A DNA stretch of 64,000 nucleotides, taken from NCBI RefSeq assembly GCF_028681615.1, contig NZ_JAQUHV010000006.1, positions 38,164 to 102,163 of the forward strand, in the 5' to 3' direction. This stretch comes from Sulfuricurvum sp. (GTDB taxonomy: Bacteria; Campylobacterota; Campylobacteria; Campylobacterales; Sulfurimonadaceae). How positions within the stretch are numbered: the first letter of the stretch is position 1; each line of letters begins with the position of its first letter. A program made the position numbers and the translations under genes. The notes under the pieces were generated by a model. The model did no database searches, had not been told where the DNA came from, and worked only from the letters and a program-made list of their open reading frames with translations. Of the stretch, positions 7,472 to 16,446 are shown piece by piece.

Positions 7472-9494
7472 ATGAAGTTAACGAATGCATACGTATCGGT
7501 TTTTGTGCAAAATCTGCTCTTATCTTATCGGCATCCGGATTGTTAGTGAACACATTGTCTGGATAATAGGCAATATGATGAACACCCAAGCCGTATAAAT
7601 ATCCTATAGTATCGTGCAATTCTCGAGGTGAAATTGGCTCATTATCTTTTCGCCAATTGACCGTTTGCAATTCCATTACGGTACGTTCCATTCCACACTG
7701 CACTTGTTTGACATTTTTAACGATACTGTCATAAAACTCTTTTTCATTATCGGCTTGCTCCATATATGGCATCGCCATAATAGCGGTATAGTCGTATTTT
7801 TTGATGGATTGAGCCAAACTTTGTGCGTACCATTCCTGTGCGTCTTTGTGCAATGCAACTTGGGCATAGAGATTACGCGCCGCTTTGAGCCCCGGTTGTT
7901 CATTTCTGACTATTTGTGCCAATTCCATGGCAAAATCATCTAAATAGTCGGTTTTGAGTTGAGTCCATTTTTCAAATTGTTTTCTATCCGCTCGGATTGC
8001 GCTGACACTGTCTGACAATCCCCATTTTTTATATTGCTTATGAGCAAACTGACTGTCGTCTTCAAAATCTGACAAAGTGACGTCATCATGAAATAAGATA
8101 CCGTCAATATAGGTTGATTTTGCCAAATCTTCATAAATCTCTTTGATGACCTTTCGAGCTTTAGGAGAAAAAGGGGACAATCTCGGATACCCCATGTTGA
8201 GATGGGTCGGATCCACCTGCAATGTTACTACCGTATCGTTGACCGCCGGATTGTTTTTCGGCAATTCCCATGCAATCATCGGCATCCAGGCGTAAATACG
8301 TTTGACCTGTGTTCGTGTAGCAATTTGCCAAGCAACCCGATTGAATAGATCGGCACGCATCGGAATATTACGATTTGGAAAATAGACATAGTCTGCAGCA
8401 CCGTTGGCGTCAGGATCGGCAAAAGCCTGCAAATAAACTGTATTAATACCCAAATTTTTGATCCGGTCGAGCAAGGCTCCCAAATTCTTTTCCCGTTGGG
8501 CAGGATCCGGATCATAGATGTAATCCAGATCGATATGGGCAGCTTTTGTCGTACGGTCATCATCCGCCAAATTCGCATTTCGCGATAGCATATTGTGCTC
8601 TAAATCTTTAAGGGTCATCTTCCCCTCAACCAAGATACGTCGAAGTCCCCACAATGGTGTAATACGTGTATTACTGCCATCATCCAATGTTAATCCGATA
8701 GGCATTCCTAATTTTTCGGCAATTTTGCGCGCCTCAATATTGTAATGCCCATACGGCCAAACCATGACTCGCGGCTTTTGCCCCGTATATTGTTCTAAAT
8801 AAATGTTGTTTTCCAACAAGTCATTATAGACACGCTTTTGATAGCTTTTTTCGTCTTCGTAGGTTTTTGTATCCTTAAACCATAGGCGAGTCGTAATCGC
8901 CGGTTCCATATTTCCCTGCGGATTTCCTTGCAGCCCTTCGTGAAACTGATAACTATGGCTGGCTACCTCTGCCAGGCCGCTGTGTATCATTGCTCTAATC
9001 TCTTTTTGGCTTAAAAATTTGTCACGTGCAATTGTTTTACCGCTGAAATCTACTGTTTTTTTGCCGTTGAGCCAACTGCCGACCAATGCGATTACGAAAG
9101 GGATTTTGTGCTTTTTCAAAATAGGGTAGGCATTATCATAAACGGATTGATAACCGTCATCAAAGGTAATTAAAACCGCTTTGTTAGGGAGCGCTTTTCC
9201 ATATTTGCGATAATTGATAATATCGTCGATGTTGACAAAATGATAACCGTTTTCGATCAACCAATTCATTTGCTGATCAAAATTGGATGGAGGTACTGCA
9301 TATGTCGAATCTAATGTTTCACTTTTGTCCGCAATTTCATGATAACTGAGGATTGTAAACTCGTTGACATTTTGATCTCTACTGCATATATTAGGCAGTT
9401 CGTTTGCTATAACAAAACTGTGCGCAATACCTATTAAAAGCAAAAGTATTTTTACTATTGTTGATTTAACCATGATTTGGATGCTTTCTTTCAT
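7449..9494 (-). CDS. pgaB: Poly-beta-1,6-N-acetylglucosamine N-deacetylase
   Basis: The protein has 681 residues, close to E. coli PgaB. A signal peptide (about 10-30) is followed by a carbohydrate esterase 4 domain: 'LSYHEIAD', 'TFDDGY' at 110-115, and a metal-binding 'SHSYQFHEG'. A second domain from about residue 310 resembles the C-terminal hydrolase domain of PgaB (HIDLDYIYDPD, FHDDVTLSD). It partly deacetylates PNAG in the periplasm for export. Two starts are possible, 9494 and 9473; neither has a clear ribosome-binding site. No pgaA porin is adjacent. Confidence 0.92.
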   Translation of the reverse strand: MKESIQIMVKSTIVKILLLLIGIAHSFVIANELPNICSRDQNVNEFTILSYHEIADKSETLDSTYAVPPSNFDQQMNWLIENGYHFVNIDDIINYRKYGKALPNKAVLITFDDGYQSVYDNAYPILKKHKIPFVIALVGSWLNGKKTVDFSGKTIARDKFLSQKEIRAMIHSGLAEVASHSYQFHEGLQGNPQGNMEPAITTRLWFKDTKTYEDEKSYQKRVYNDLLENNIYLEQYTGQKPRVMVWPYGHYNIEARKIAEKLGMPIGLTLDDGSNTRITPLWGLRRILVEGKMTLKDLEHNMLSRNANLADDDRTTKAAHIDLDYIYDPDPAQREKNLGALLDRIKNLGINTVYLQAFADPDANGAADYVYFPNRNIPMRADLFNRVAWQIATRTQVKRIYAWMPMIAWELPKNNPAVNDTVVTLQVDPTHLNMGYPRLSPFSPKARKVIKEIYEDLAKSTYIDGILFHDDVTLSDFEDDSQFAHKQYKKWGLSDSVSAIRADRKQFEKWTQLKTDYLDDFAMELAQIVRNEQPGLKAARNLYAQVALHKDAQEWYAQSLAQSIKKYDYTAIMAMPYMEQADNEKEFYDSIVKNVKQVQCGMERTVMELQTVNWRKDNEPISPRELHDTIGYLYGLGVHHIAYYPDNVFTNNPDADKIRADFAQKPIRMHSLTSFEMAPNN

Positions 9495-9633
9495 TGTATT
9501 CTAATACTCAACTGTAGAATCATATTACGAATCTACATTTCTGTATACTAATAGTATAACCACTCAAGTGTGAAGTTAGTGTGATTTTTCGCTTGGATCT
9601 TTATCAGATAGGGCTGTTGTTTTTAAAAGTACG

Positions 9634-9665
9634 GCTATTTCACCGCTATTTACATTCTATATACT
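9634..9665 (+). promoter_or_regulatory. Tandem heptamer + -10 promoter (site A, porin 1)
   Basis: GCTATTT occurs at 9634-9640 and again at 9645-9651 (11-bp period). Eight bases later comes TATACT at 9660-9665. The implied 5' leader to the porin start is about 80 nt. The same spacing recurs at seven other island promoters, so this is read as an activator site that replaces the -35 box. Confidence 0.8.
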
Positions 9666-9751
9666 TTCCGGAAGATTCGAATTGTATTAATAATAACTAT
9701 ACACATAGATATTGTTTTTATAATAAAAATCAATAGTTATAAGGAGTTGAT

Positions 9752-11026
9752 ATGAAAAAAGCAGTAGGAATCAGCCTAGTTGCAGCAGTATTGCTGGGAG
9801 TAAACGCATTTGCGATCGAAAATGTAAAAGTAAACGGTGACGCAAAACTGTACTACTATACGGATGATAAGAATTCGGGTGATCTTTTTAGTAAAACGAA
9901 TAGTGCGGCAGATACCGCTCTTCGTCTTGGTGTGACCGGAGACCTTGCGAAATCTATTTCTTTCGGTGTGACAGGGTATGCGATAAGCACCCTTGGACTT
10001 GAAAACAATCTTGTAAGCAAAGCATGGTCAAGCGGCCACACCGTTACCAATCCTGCCCGTCCGAATGTTGCTGACGAAGCATGGTTAGGTGAAGCGTGGA
10101 TTGCCGGAACATATGGTAAAACCACTCTTAAAGCCGGGCGAATGCTGCTCGATTCCCCGCTTTCATTTAGTGAAACGTGGTCTATTGCTCCGAATACCTA
10201 TGAGGCTGTTGTTCTTATCAATCAAGACATTCCGGATACAACCGTAGTCGGTGTATATGCAGGACATAGTAATGGTGTAAATTCGGTAGGGTATACAGAC
10301 GGTTCTCTTCCTACGCCAAATAATACATCAGGTAATGGACTGGATGGTGTTTTGGGTGACGGCGCTAAATTCGGTGTTCATGGAGCGAATGGAGCGAATG
10401 TAGCCGGTATTATCAATAACTCGTTCAAACCGCTCACTGCACAAGCATGGTACTGGAATGCTGTTAGCGCTGCGGATGCTTTCTGGCTCCAAGCAGATGT
10501 TGATTTCGAAGGTTTAAAATTGGGTGCAGAATATGCAGAAATTAGCCCAAAAGGCGAATATGCGGGTGTCCATGATTCTCAAGCCTATGCATTGAAAGTA
10601 GGGTATGAAGGGATCGAAAATCTAAAACTCTCTGCTGCCTATTCCGACGTAGATAAAAACAGTGTCTTTAAAGTTGCCAACCTTGCGACCAATAATACCG
10701 TTGCCGCACAATCGAAATTGTATACGGAAGCATTTTGGAACTATGGATATGTTGGGGCTCCTAATGCGAAAACCGTGAATGTAACGGCTGAATATACTGC
10801 ATCTATTGCGAAATTCGGTGCATATTACACCAATGTCAATAATGCTTATTTCGCTACTCTCGCTACACCGCGTGTCGGAGTTGATATGCAGGAGATTGCA
10901 TTGAGTGCTACAAAATCTTTCGGGGCATTGGACACTACTGTGGCATACGTCTCTACGGATGCGGATGATCAGAATAACGGTTCACAATCCAATTCTCTTC
11001 AAGTCTATTTGACTTTTAACTTCTAA
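9752..11026 (+). CDS. MOMP/OprD-like outer-membrane porin
   Basis: The 424-residue protein has a clear signal peptide (cleavage near AFA, residue 22) and the Campylobacterota major-porin pattern: 'VNGDAKLYYYTDD', repeated 'LGVTGDLAKSISFGVTGYA'-type strands, 'TLKAGRMLLDSPLSFSETW', and a terminal strand ending in Phe (LQVYLTFNF). A good AAGGAG site precedes the start. The promoter carries the island's tandem heptamer site, so uptake of the alcohol substrate or of a metal complex is inferred rather than shown. Confidence 0.85.
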   Translation: MKKAVGISLVAAVLLGVNAFAIENVKVNGDAKLYYYTDDKNSGDLFSKTNSAADTALRLGVTGDLAKSISFGVTGYAISTLGLENNLVSKAWSSGHTVTNPARPNVADEAWLGEAWIAGTYGKTTLKAGRMLLDSPLSFSETWSIAPNTYEAVVLINQDIPDTTVVGVYAGHSNGVNSVGYTDGSLPTPNNTSGNGLDGVLGDGAKFGVHGANGANVAGIINNSFKPLTAQAWYWNAVSAADAFWLQADVDFEGLKLGAEYAEISPKGEYAGVHDSQAYALKVGYEGIENLKLSAAYSDVDKNSVFKVANLATNNTVAAQSKLYTEAFWNYGYVGAPNAKTVNVTAEYTASIAKFGAYYTNVNNAYFATLATPRVGVDMQEIALSATKSFGALDTTVAYVSTDADDQNNGSQSNSLQVYLTFNF

Positions 11027-11042
11027 TTATCGTTAGATAGCT

Positions 11043-11062
11043 TTCATCCTTACGGGGATGAA
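11043..11062 (+). terminator. Probable terminator after porin 1
   Basis: A 7-bp inverted repeat (TTCATCC at 11043-11049, GGATGAA at 11056-11062) with a 6-nt loop is followed within a few bases by a pyrimidine run ending in five T. It lies 17 bases after the porin stop. Confidence 0.6.
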
Positions 11063-11140
11063 TCCTCCTTTTTATGAAAAGTTTTGAACCTGTAGTGGAG
11101 TTTCGTCGACGTCAATAAGGTGATGATAATAAAAAGGGGA

Positions 11141-11174
11141 GAAAGTCCGGATGCCTTCGGGTATCCCGTCTTTC
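11141..11174 (+). other. Strong hairpin with TTCG loop between the two porin genes
   Basis: GAAAG (11141-11145) pairs with CTTTC (11170-11174). Inside it, GGATGCC pairs with GGTATCC around a TTCG loop at 11156-11159, with a small symmetrical internal mismatch region. It is not followed by a T run and lies upstream of the porin 2 promoter. It could be an RNA 3' end, a processing signal or a small RNA end; I cannot assign it. Confidence 0.5.
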
Positions 11175-11228
11175 TTCAGTATCAATGCATGGTAATAAAA
11201 AATATACAGCGAGTTCCACCATTAGACG

Positions 11229-11260
11229 GCTATTTCAGAGCTATTTTCATTCTATATACT
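11229..11260 (+). promoter_or_regulatory. Tandem heptamer + -10 promoter (site B, porin 2)
   Basis: GCTATTT lies at 11229-11235 and 11240-11246, with TATACT at 11255-11260, again 8 bases after the second heptamer. The sequence between the second heptamer and the -10 box (TCATTCTA) is almost the same as at sites A and F. Confidence 0.8.
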
Positions 11261-11294
11261 ATCTTAAAATATACACCCTGTTGGGAAAATTTAC

Positions 11295-12482
11295 ATGAAA
11301 AAAACAGTTGTATTGAGTTTTGCTGCACTAGCGGTATTACATGCTTCAAGTACAGATGATGTATTGGAAGATGGAACAATTAGCGGAGAGATCCGAAGCG
11401 CATACATTAGTCAAAATAATAAAGTGGATACCGATACCTACGGAACCTCAATCGGAGGTATTTTGAAATATGAAACGGCTCCTAGGAATGACATAAAACT
11501 CGGTGCAGGAGTATATATGTCCCAAAAACTTCCTTTCGCAACCGGAGATTTTGATGAGGGAAAAGCAAATCCTGATTTATTCGGTAATCATACCCATTCC
11601 TATGCCTATATCGGTGAAGCTTATATGGATTACGCTGTCGATGGTGTGTCCGTACGTATCGGTCGTCAATTAATCGATACTCCGTTTGCAGAGGAGGAAG
11701 ATATTAGAATGCATCCCAATACGTTTGAAGCGGCGATTGCAACTTATAAAGGGATTGAGGACATGACGTTTGTCGGTGGGTATATTTCACGGTGGGCTGG
11801 TTATGACTCCGGAGACGATATCTCAAAATTCAAGAAACTGGCTCCAGGAAGTAACGGAGCGATCATGATTGGAATGAGCAACGAAAGCTTGGATGATCTG
11901 GAACTGAGCGGATGGTATTATGGAATTGATAAACTGAGTGATATTTTCTATGGGGATGCGACGTATACTTTAGAATTCGCTGAAGCGGGCAGTCTGGAAC
12001 TGATTGGGCAATTGGGACGGTTTAATGCCCAAAACAACAGCAACGCCGAGGGAAATATTTATGGGATTGGAGCCAATTTGAATATCGGTATTCTGACCCT
12101 CGGTGCAGAGTATAACAAAGCTTCAAACCCTTCAGGCAAACACATCATCAGCGGTTTCGGAAACGGTCCATATGTTGTAGATACCGAAGAAGTGAATCTG
12201 GATGATTTCGAGGATGTAAACGTCTATCAGTTCAATGCAGAGTTGGAAATGGAAGGGTTGGGAACGCTTACCGCCAGCTACTCAAACTTTAAAAGTGCTC
12301 CACAACATCTGGAAGTAGACGAAATCAATCTAATTGCACTGTATAAGATTACCGACGCGGTTGGAGCGGAAATAAATTACGTTATCGTAAACGATAAAAA
12401 TAAAAACACTGCCAATAACGGCATAGAGAATTATGACGGCGGCTATGACCGCCTTATGATTCGTTTGAAATATACATTTTAA
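11295..12482 (+). CDS. Outer-membrane porin (OprD/MOMP-like), second copy type
   Basis: The 395-residue protein has a short signal peptide and an OprD-like barrel: 'GTISGEIRSAYISQNN', 'GEAYMDYAVDGVSVRIGRQLIDTPFAEEEDIRMHPNTFEA' (written here only in part as a region at about 110-150), and a final 'RLMIRLKYTF' strand. It is clearly different in sequence from the porin before it, so this is not a recent duplication. It has its own copy of the tandem-heptamer promoter and is presumably coexpressed with alcohol oxidation. Confidence 0.85.
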   Translation: MKKTVVLSFAALAVLHASSTDDVLEDGTISGEIRSAYISQNNKVDTDTYGTSIGGILKYETAPRNDIKLGAGVYMSQKLPFATGDFDEGKANPDLFGNHTHSYAYIGEAYMDYAVDGVSVRIGRQLIDTPFAEEEDIRMHPNTFEAAIATYKGIEDMTFVGGYISRWAGYDSGDDISKFKKLAPGSNGAIMIGMSNESLDDLELSGWYYGIDKLSDIFYGDATYTLEFAEAGSLELIGQLGRFNAQNNSNAEGNIYGIGANLNIGILTLGAEYNKASNPSGKHIISGFGNGPYVVDTEEVNLDDFEDVNVYQFNAELEMEGLGTLTASYSNFKSAPQHLEVDEINLIALYKITDAVGAEINYVIVNDKNKNTANNGIENYDGGYDRLMIRLKYTF

Positions 12483-12527
12483 GTATCTGCCGGAGAAGAA
12501 CGGACAGGCTGTTTTGGCAGTTGTCGG

Positions 12528-13280
12528 TTACTCTGCGAATTTTGTCTGAATGTGATACTCGTTTGCGTCCGTATCTTCCATATCGATCGTGTAATTGCCG
12601 TTTCCGAAGGATGTATACAGAGTTAAGACCGGATTTTGGCTGATGGCCGAGGTCATATCCATACTGCCGATCAGCTCTTTGTTGCTATAGAGATTAAGAT
12701 GTTTGATGTAGAAAGGGGCGGTGCCGAACATCAGACCGGTTTCCATCGGGTGATAAATAGAGAAGTTGATCGCATAGGAATCGTCTTGGCGTACCGTATG
12801 GCTTTTTGATTTCCCCTGAAGAAGGGCAAATTTTTTATTGTCTTCGGGAGAAGCCGACGCACATCCGCCTCCCGGGCTTTTGATGTTTTTGCTTCCGATA
12901 TGCCAGAGCCCTTTATCGTCTTGGACAAGGACTCGGATCGGTGTCTCCTGTGCGACACGGATGTTAAATGAAAAGATCGGTTTGAGTCGTAATACGTCGA
13001 CATCCATGATTTCGGGAATATAATTAAGATCGGCAAATACAACCATTCGCTTCGGATTTTTGATTTTGGAAGCATCGATAGAGACCGGGACTTGGGAAGG
13101 GTTATCGGCAAACTTCGGGACAGTGATCGTGATGTTTTCATCATCAAAAAAATAGGTTTGGGTATGAAGCGTATCATGGACAAGGTCGTCAAAGGTGGGC
13201 GAATAAATCGGATTCTGTGCTAGTGTGCTTGCGCTCAGCAGAAGAAAAAGCAGGGCATATTTACGGAAGAGAGTAGCCAT
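12528..13280 (-). CDS. Quinoprotein dehydrogenase-associated SoxYZ-like carrier protein
   Basis: The protein has 250 residues and a signal peptide. A SoxY-like first half contains the carrier motif GGGCAS with Cys140, and a SoxZ-like second half follows (about 155-250: 'HPMETGLMFG', 'GNGNYTIDMEDTDANE'). Fused SoxYZ-like proteins of this type are known neighbours of PQQ dehydrogenases; their task is unknown. In true SoxY the cysteine sits at the extreme C-terminus, here it is central. It is the third gene of a minus-strand operon behind pedF and a XoxJ-like gene. Confidence 0.8.
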   Translation of the reverse strand: MATLFRKYALLFLLLSASTLAQNPIYSPTFDDLVHDTLHTQTYFFDDENITITVPKFADNPSQVPVSIDASKIKNPKRMVVFADLNYIPEIMDVDVLRLKPIFSFNIRVAQETPIRVLVQDDKGLWHIGSKNIKSPGGGCASASPEDNKKFALLQGKSKSHTVRQDDSYAINFSIYHPMETGLMFGTAPFYIKHLNLYSNKELIGSMDMTSAISQNPVLTLYTSFGNGNYTIDMEDTDANEYHIQTKFAE

Positions 13281-13290
13281 TTTGTTTCCT

Positions 13291-14160
13291 TTAAGGGCTG
13301 ATCGAGATGGGTATATTGTATGTCACATGATACTGATCGAATATACTCTTCAACGTGTTGTCTTGATAGAGTTGTGAAATTACACCGTCAATGTGGTTGC
13401 TTAATTCGTGAGCATCCATCCGAACAGCGATACCGAGATCCCATTTGGATTTTATCCCTAATATTTCCTTGGTCATAAAATATTTGTCTTGATTTTTTTC
13501 ATAGTCAAGCAAAAATTCAAGTTGTGATTGTAATCCGGCAATAGCATCGATTTTTCCGTCTTGAAAATCTTTGACGGCATCTTGGAATCTGGCATAGCGT
13601 TTGACATTTTTGCGCAATAATCCTCCGTTATGCATCGAGAGGTATTTGTCAGGAAGTGTGTCTAATTCTACACCGACGGTGTTGTAGGCAAATATTCCCA
13701 TCGTATTGATCGACGGTATTGTCTCTTTATGAGTTACGATAACCCATCTTTCCGAATGATAAGGTGATTTGATGACCACCATATCGGTTCTGAGCGCACC
13801 CGTACTGACATCGGTTTCACGCATGTAATTGTAGTCATAGGGAATTCTCATCATGACATCTGCGCGGGTTTTATGGACAGGATTTCCTTTCCATACGACA
13901 TTTCTAAGATCACCGTCCATATCCTCGCCCGCATCGGTGAAGTACCATTTGGGTTTGACATTGAGAGATTCGGCGATACGTTTGCCGATCTCAATATCGA
14001 TTCCCTTGGCTTCACCGTTGCTGTCTATATACGAATACGGGGGAAAATCATTGTATACGGCAATGACGATCTCTCCAGCGGCTTGTATATCCTCAATACT
14101 CCGTGCATGAGAGCAAAGAGAGAGGAAAAAGATACTGATGATGATCGTTAGAAACTTCAT
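13291..14160 (-). CDS. XoxJ/MxaJ-like periplasmic binding protein
   Basis: This 289-residue protein has a signal peptide and a type II periplasmic-binding fold: 'EIVIAVYNDFPPYSYIDSNG', 'GIDIEIGKRIAESLNV', 'DVMMRIPYDYNYMRETDVSTG'. It fits the family of quinoprotein dehydrogenase-associated binding proteins (XoxJ, MxaJ, PedG). In methylotrophs XoxJ is thought to help activate the dehydrogenase rather than to serve a transporter. It follows pedF by 2 bases. Confidence 0.85.
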   Translation of the reverse strand: MKFLTIIISIFFLSLCSHARSIEDIQAAGEIVIAVYNDFPPYSYIDSNGEAKGIDIEIGKRIAESLNVKPKWYFTDAGEDMDGDLRNVVWKGNPVHKTRADVMMRIPYDYNYMRETDVSTGALRTDMVVIKSPYHSERWVIVTHKETIPSINTMGIFAYNTVGVELDTLPDKYLSMHNGGLLRKNVKRYARFQDAVKDFQDGKIDAIAGLQSQLEFLLDYEKNQDKYFMTKEILGIKSKWDLGIAVRMDAHELSNHIDGVISQLYQDNTLKSIFDQYHVTYNIPISISP

Positions 14161-14162
14161 TG

Positions 14163-14576
14163 TTAATGGTCGATTTTAACAGAAAATAAATATGAGCGGA
14201 TTGCCCACATACCCTCTTGGCTGATGACTCCTTCAAATGGAGGCATATACACATTACCGTTACGTACCGCACCTCCGCGGATACGCTCCATAAACCATGC
14301 GTCTCCTTCTACTCCCGGATCAAGATAACGAAGATCCGGGGCAACACCGCCTGATACTACTTCCAATCCGTGACAACGGGCACAGTTTTCAGCATACGCA
14401 TGTTTTCCGATCTCAATAGCTGTCTCATTTCCGACATACGGATTGGACTCCAACCAAGCTTTTCCCAGCGGTGCCAGCCCTTTGGTATCTACCGGCTGAG
14501 GTGTGACGTTTCCGTGACTAAATACTAGTGTTGCCGATAGCAATGCTACCGCTCCAAGTGTATGCAATTTCTTCAT
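14163..14576 (-). CDS. pedF: Cytochrome c-550, PedF type
   Basis: The ATG at 14576 follows an AGGAG site by 6 bases; a TTG at 14582 is less likely. The 137 residues comprise a signal peptide and one c-type heme site, CARCH at 65-69, with a probable Met ligand in 'VYMPPFEG'. The pattern matches the PedF/ExaB-like cytochrome that takes electrons from periplasmic PQQ alcohol dehydrogenases. It leads the operon pedF, xoxJ-like, soxYZ-like, and its promoter carries the island site. Confidence 0.85.
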   Translation of the reverse strand: MKKLHTLGAVALLSATLVFSHGNVTPQPVDTKGLAPLGKAWLESNPYVGNETAIEIGKHAYAENCARCHGLEVVSGGVAPDLRYLDPGVEGDAWFMERIRGGAVRNGNVYMPPFEGVISQEGMWAIRSYLFSVKIDH

Positions 14577-14608
14577 ACTCAACTCCTTTTTTCGTTTGTG
14601 ATTTGGAA

Positions 14609-14640
14609 ATTATAGAGTATGAAAATAGCCTGATAATAGC
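14609..14640 (-). promoter_or_regulatory. Tandem heptamer + -10 promoter (site C-, pedF)
   Basis: On the minus strand GCTATTA occupies 14640-14634 and GCTATTT 14629-14623, followed after 8 bases by TATAAT at 14614-14609. It is divergent from site C+ for the ABC operon. Confidence 0.8.
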
Positions 14641-14661
14641 GGTTAAAAGGAAATTTTTAAC

Positions 14662-14693
14662 GCTATTTTCAAGCTATATATGTGTATTAGAAT
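14662..14693 (+). promoter_or_regulatory. Tandem heptamer + -10 promoter (site C+, ABC operon)
   Basis: GCTATTT at 14662-14668 and GCTATAT at 14673-14679 are followed after 8 bases by TAGAAT at 14688-14693. It is the weakest match to a consensus -10. The predicted transcript start near 14700 rules out translation starts upstream of it. Confidence 0.75.
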
Positions 14694-14730
14694 ACATCGG
14701 AATATGAGTTTAAATCAGGAGAATTTATCG

Positions 14731-15702
14731 ATGAAAATCTTTGTAGCATTATTCGTTTTTCTTACATTATTATACGGAAGCAGCAATCAGCTGAATGTTG
14801 GAGTTTTGGCATACGGAACGGTCAATTGGGAATTGATGACGATAAAATCACTGGAACTGGATAAAAAATACGGATTTGACCTTCAAATTAAAGAATTGGC
14901 ATCCAAAGATGGTGTTGCAGTCGCTTTTCAAGCCGAAAGCGTTGATGTCATCGTCAACGATTGGGTCTGGGTCAACCGACAAAATTATCCTCATTTTTTG
15001 CTCTATTTCTATCCGTATTCTACAGGAACCGGAGGAATTTATACCAATAATTCCCGTTATCGTACTCTTGGTGATTTAAAAGGGAAAAAATTGGGTGTCG
15101 CCGGAGGACCGATGGATAAAAGCTGGTTACTCTACAGAGCGTATGCGCAACAGAAACTGGGGATTGATCTCTCAAGCTATGCAGAGATTGTATTTGCCGC
15201 ACCGCCGATTCTGAATGCTAAATTATCGGATGGTAGTTTGGATGCGGTACTCAATTTCTGGCACTATAACGTATTGCTGGATGAAAAAGGGATGACCCCC
15301 ATTTCGTCTGTCCGGGGAGTTTTAGGAAGTTTTGGTATTAACAATCAAGATATACCTTTTACAGGATGGGTATTCAAACGATCGTTTGCGGCAGAAAACA
15401 AAAAGACGATCAACGCTTTTTTACAAGCATCACTGGAAGCGAATGCGATACTCAAACAAAATGATGCGGCATGGAATGCGTTACGGCCTTTCATGCACGT
15501 CAAAGACGATGCGGCTTTTGAAGCGTTAAAAAAAGGGTATCGCGAGGGAATCCCGGAAAAGTTTACCTCTGAAGAGATCAAAGGGATTGAACAGGTATAT
15601 GCACTCTTGGAAAAAACCGGCGGGAAAAGTCTCGTAGGAGAATCCAAAAAATTTGATAAAACGATGTTTTGGCCCTATAAACCTAACTCGGCAGGGCGAT
15701 AA
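14731..15702 (+). CDS. NitT/TauT-type ABC transporter substrate-binding protein
   Basis: The ATG at 14731 has AGGA/GGAGA in front and lies after the predicted promoter; the longer frame from 14680 would begin upstream of it. The 323-residue protein has a signal peptide and an SsuA/TauA-like fold: 'NVGVLAYGTVNWELMTIKS', 'VDVIVNDWVWVNRQ', 'GDLKGKKLGVAGG', 'DAVLNFWHYN'. It is the first gene of an operon with a permease, an ATPase and a DUF411 protein. The substrate is unknown. The shared promoter site ties it to alcohol oxidation, so uptake of a substrate, metal complex or cofactor precursor is possible. Confidence 0.85.
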   Translation: MKIFVALFVFLTLLYGSSNQLNVGVLAYGTVNWELMTIKSLELDKKYGFDLQIKELASKDGVAVAFQAESVDVIVNDWVWVNRQNYPHFLLYFYPYSTGTGGIYTNNSRYRTLGDLKGKKLGVAGGPMDKSWLLYRAYAQQKLGIDLSSYAEIVFAAPPILNAKLSDGSLDAVLNFWHYNVLLDEKGMTPISSVRGVLGSFGINNQDIPFTGWVFKRSFAAENKKTINAFLQASLEANAILKQNDAAWNALRPFMHVKDDAAFEALKKGYREGIPEKFTSEEIKGIEQVYALLEKTGGKSLVGESKKFDKTMFWPYKPNSAGR

Positions 15703-15704
15703 CG

Positions 15705-16445
15705 ATGAACACTCTTTTGTATCTGCGTATAGGGTCTGTTTTTTTCCTGATTGCTCTTTGGCAGATAACGGCATTGCTGGCTGATTCTTCTATGTTTCCG
15801 GCGCCATTAGCCGTCTTAAACAGCCTGATCGGGCATATTTCAAACGGGGAACTTCTGCACCATTTGGGTATTACTTTATATCGTGTCACAATGATCTTTC
15901 TTATCGCCATGCCTGTCGGAATAGCCTTCGGTCTGCTGATGGGAAATTTCAAAAAAATCGATGCGGCTTTGGATACGCTCCTCGTGCTCGGACTGAATAT
16001 GCCGGCATTGGTTGTGATTATGCTCTGCTATATCTGGTTTGGGTTAAGCGATGTTGCAGCGATTTTGGCCGTTGTGATTAATAAAGTTCCGATGGTGATC
16101 GTCACTATACGAGAAGGGGTGAAAGCGATTGATAAAAAATTGCTGGAGGTCGCCTACGTCTATAAAGTATCACGTTACCGATTGCTGTTCACCTTTTATA
16201 TCCCGCAACTTTACCCGTATATCATAGCAAGTGCCCGAAACGGTCTCTCACTGATCTGGAAAATTGTGTTGGTTGTGGAACTGTTGGGCAGAAGTGACGG
16301 AATCGGATTTCAGCTCTCCATGTTTTTTCAGTTTTTTGATATCACATCGATTCTGGCATATTCATTTTCCTTCATCGTTATCATCATCGGTATCGAAAAT
16401 TTTATTTTCCGACCGATTGAAGTCCGAATAGCGAAATGGAGATAA
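15705..16445 (+). CDS. NitT/TauT-type ABC transporter permease
   Basis: The 246-residue protein has about six membrane segments and the binding-protein-dependent permease loop (EVAYVYKVSRYRLLFTFYIPQL, about residues 146-167) that contacts the ATPase. It lies 2 bases behind the binding-protein gene and 1 base before the ATPase gene. Confidence 0.88.
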   Translation: MNTLLYLRIGSVFFLIALWQITALLADSSMFPAPLAVLNSLIGHISNGELLHHLGITLYRVTMIFLIAMPVGIAFGLLMGNFKKIDAALDTLLVLGLNMPALVVIMLCYIWFGLSDVAAILAVVINKVPMVIVTIREGVKAIDKKLLEVAYVYKVSRYRLLFTFYIPQLYPYIIASARNGLSLIWKIVLVVELLGRSDGIGFQLSMFFQFFDITSILAYSFSFIVIIIGIENFIFRPIEVRIAKWR

Positions 16446-16446
16446 G

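Noticed and set aside
11120..11359. 79-residue frame between the two porins
   Set aside because: It spans the hairpin, the tandem-heptamer promoter and the start of porin 2, and has no ribosome-binding site or recognisable protein pattern.
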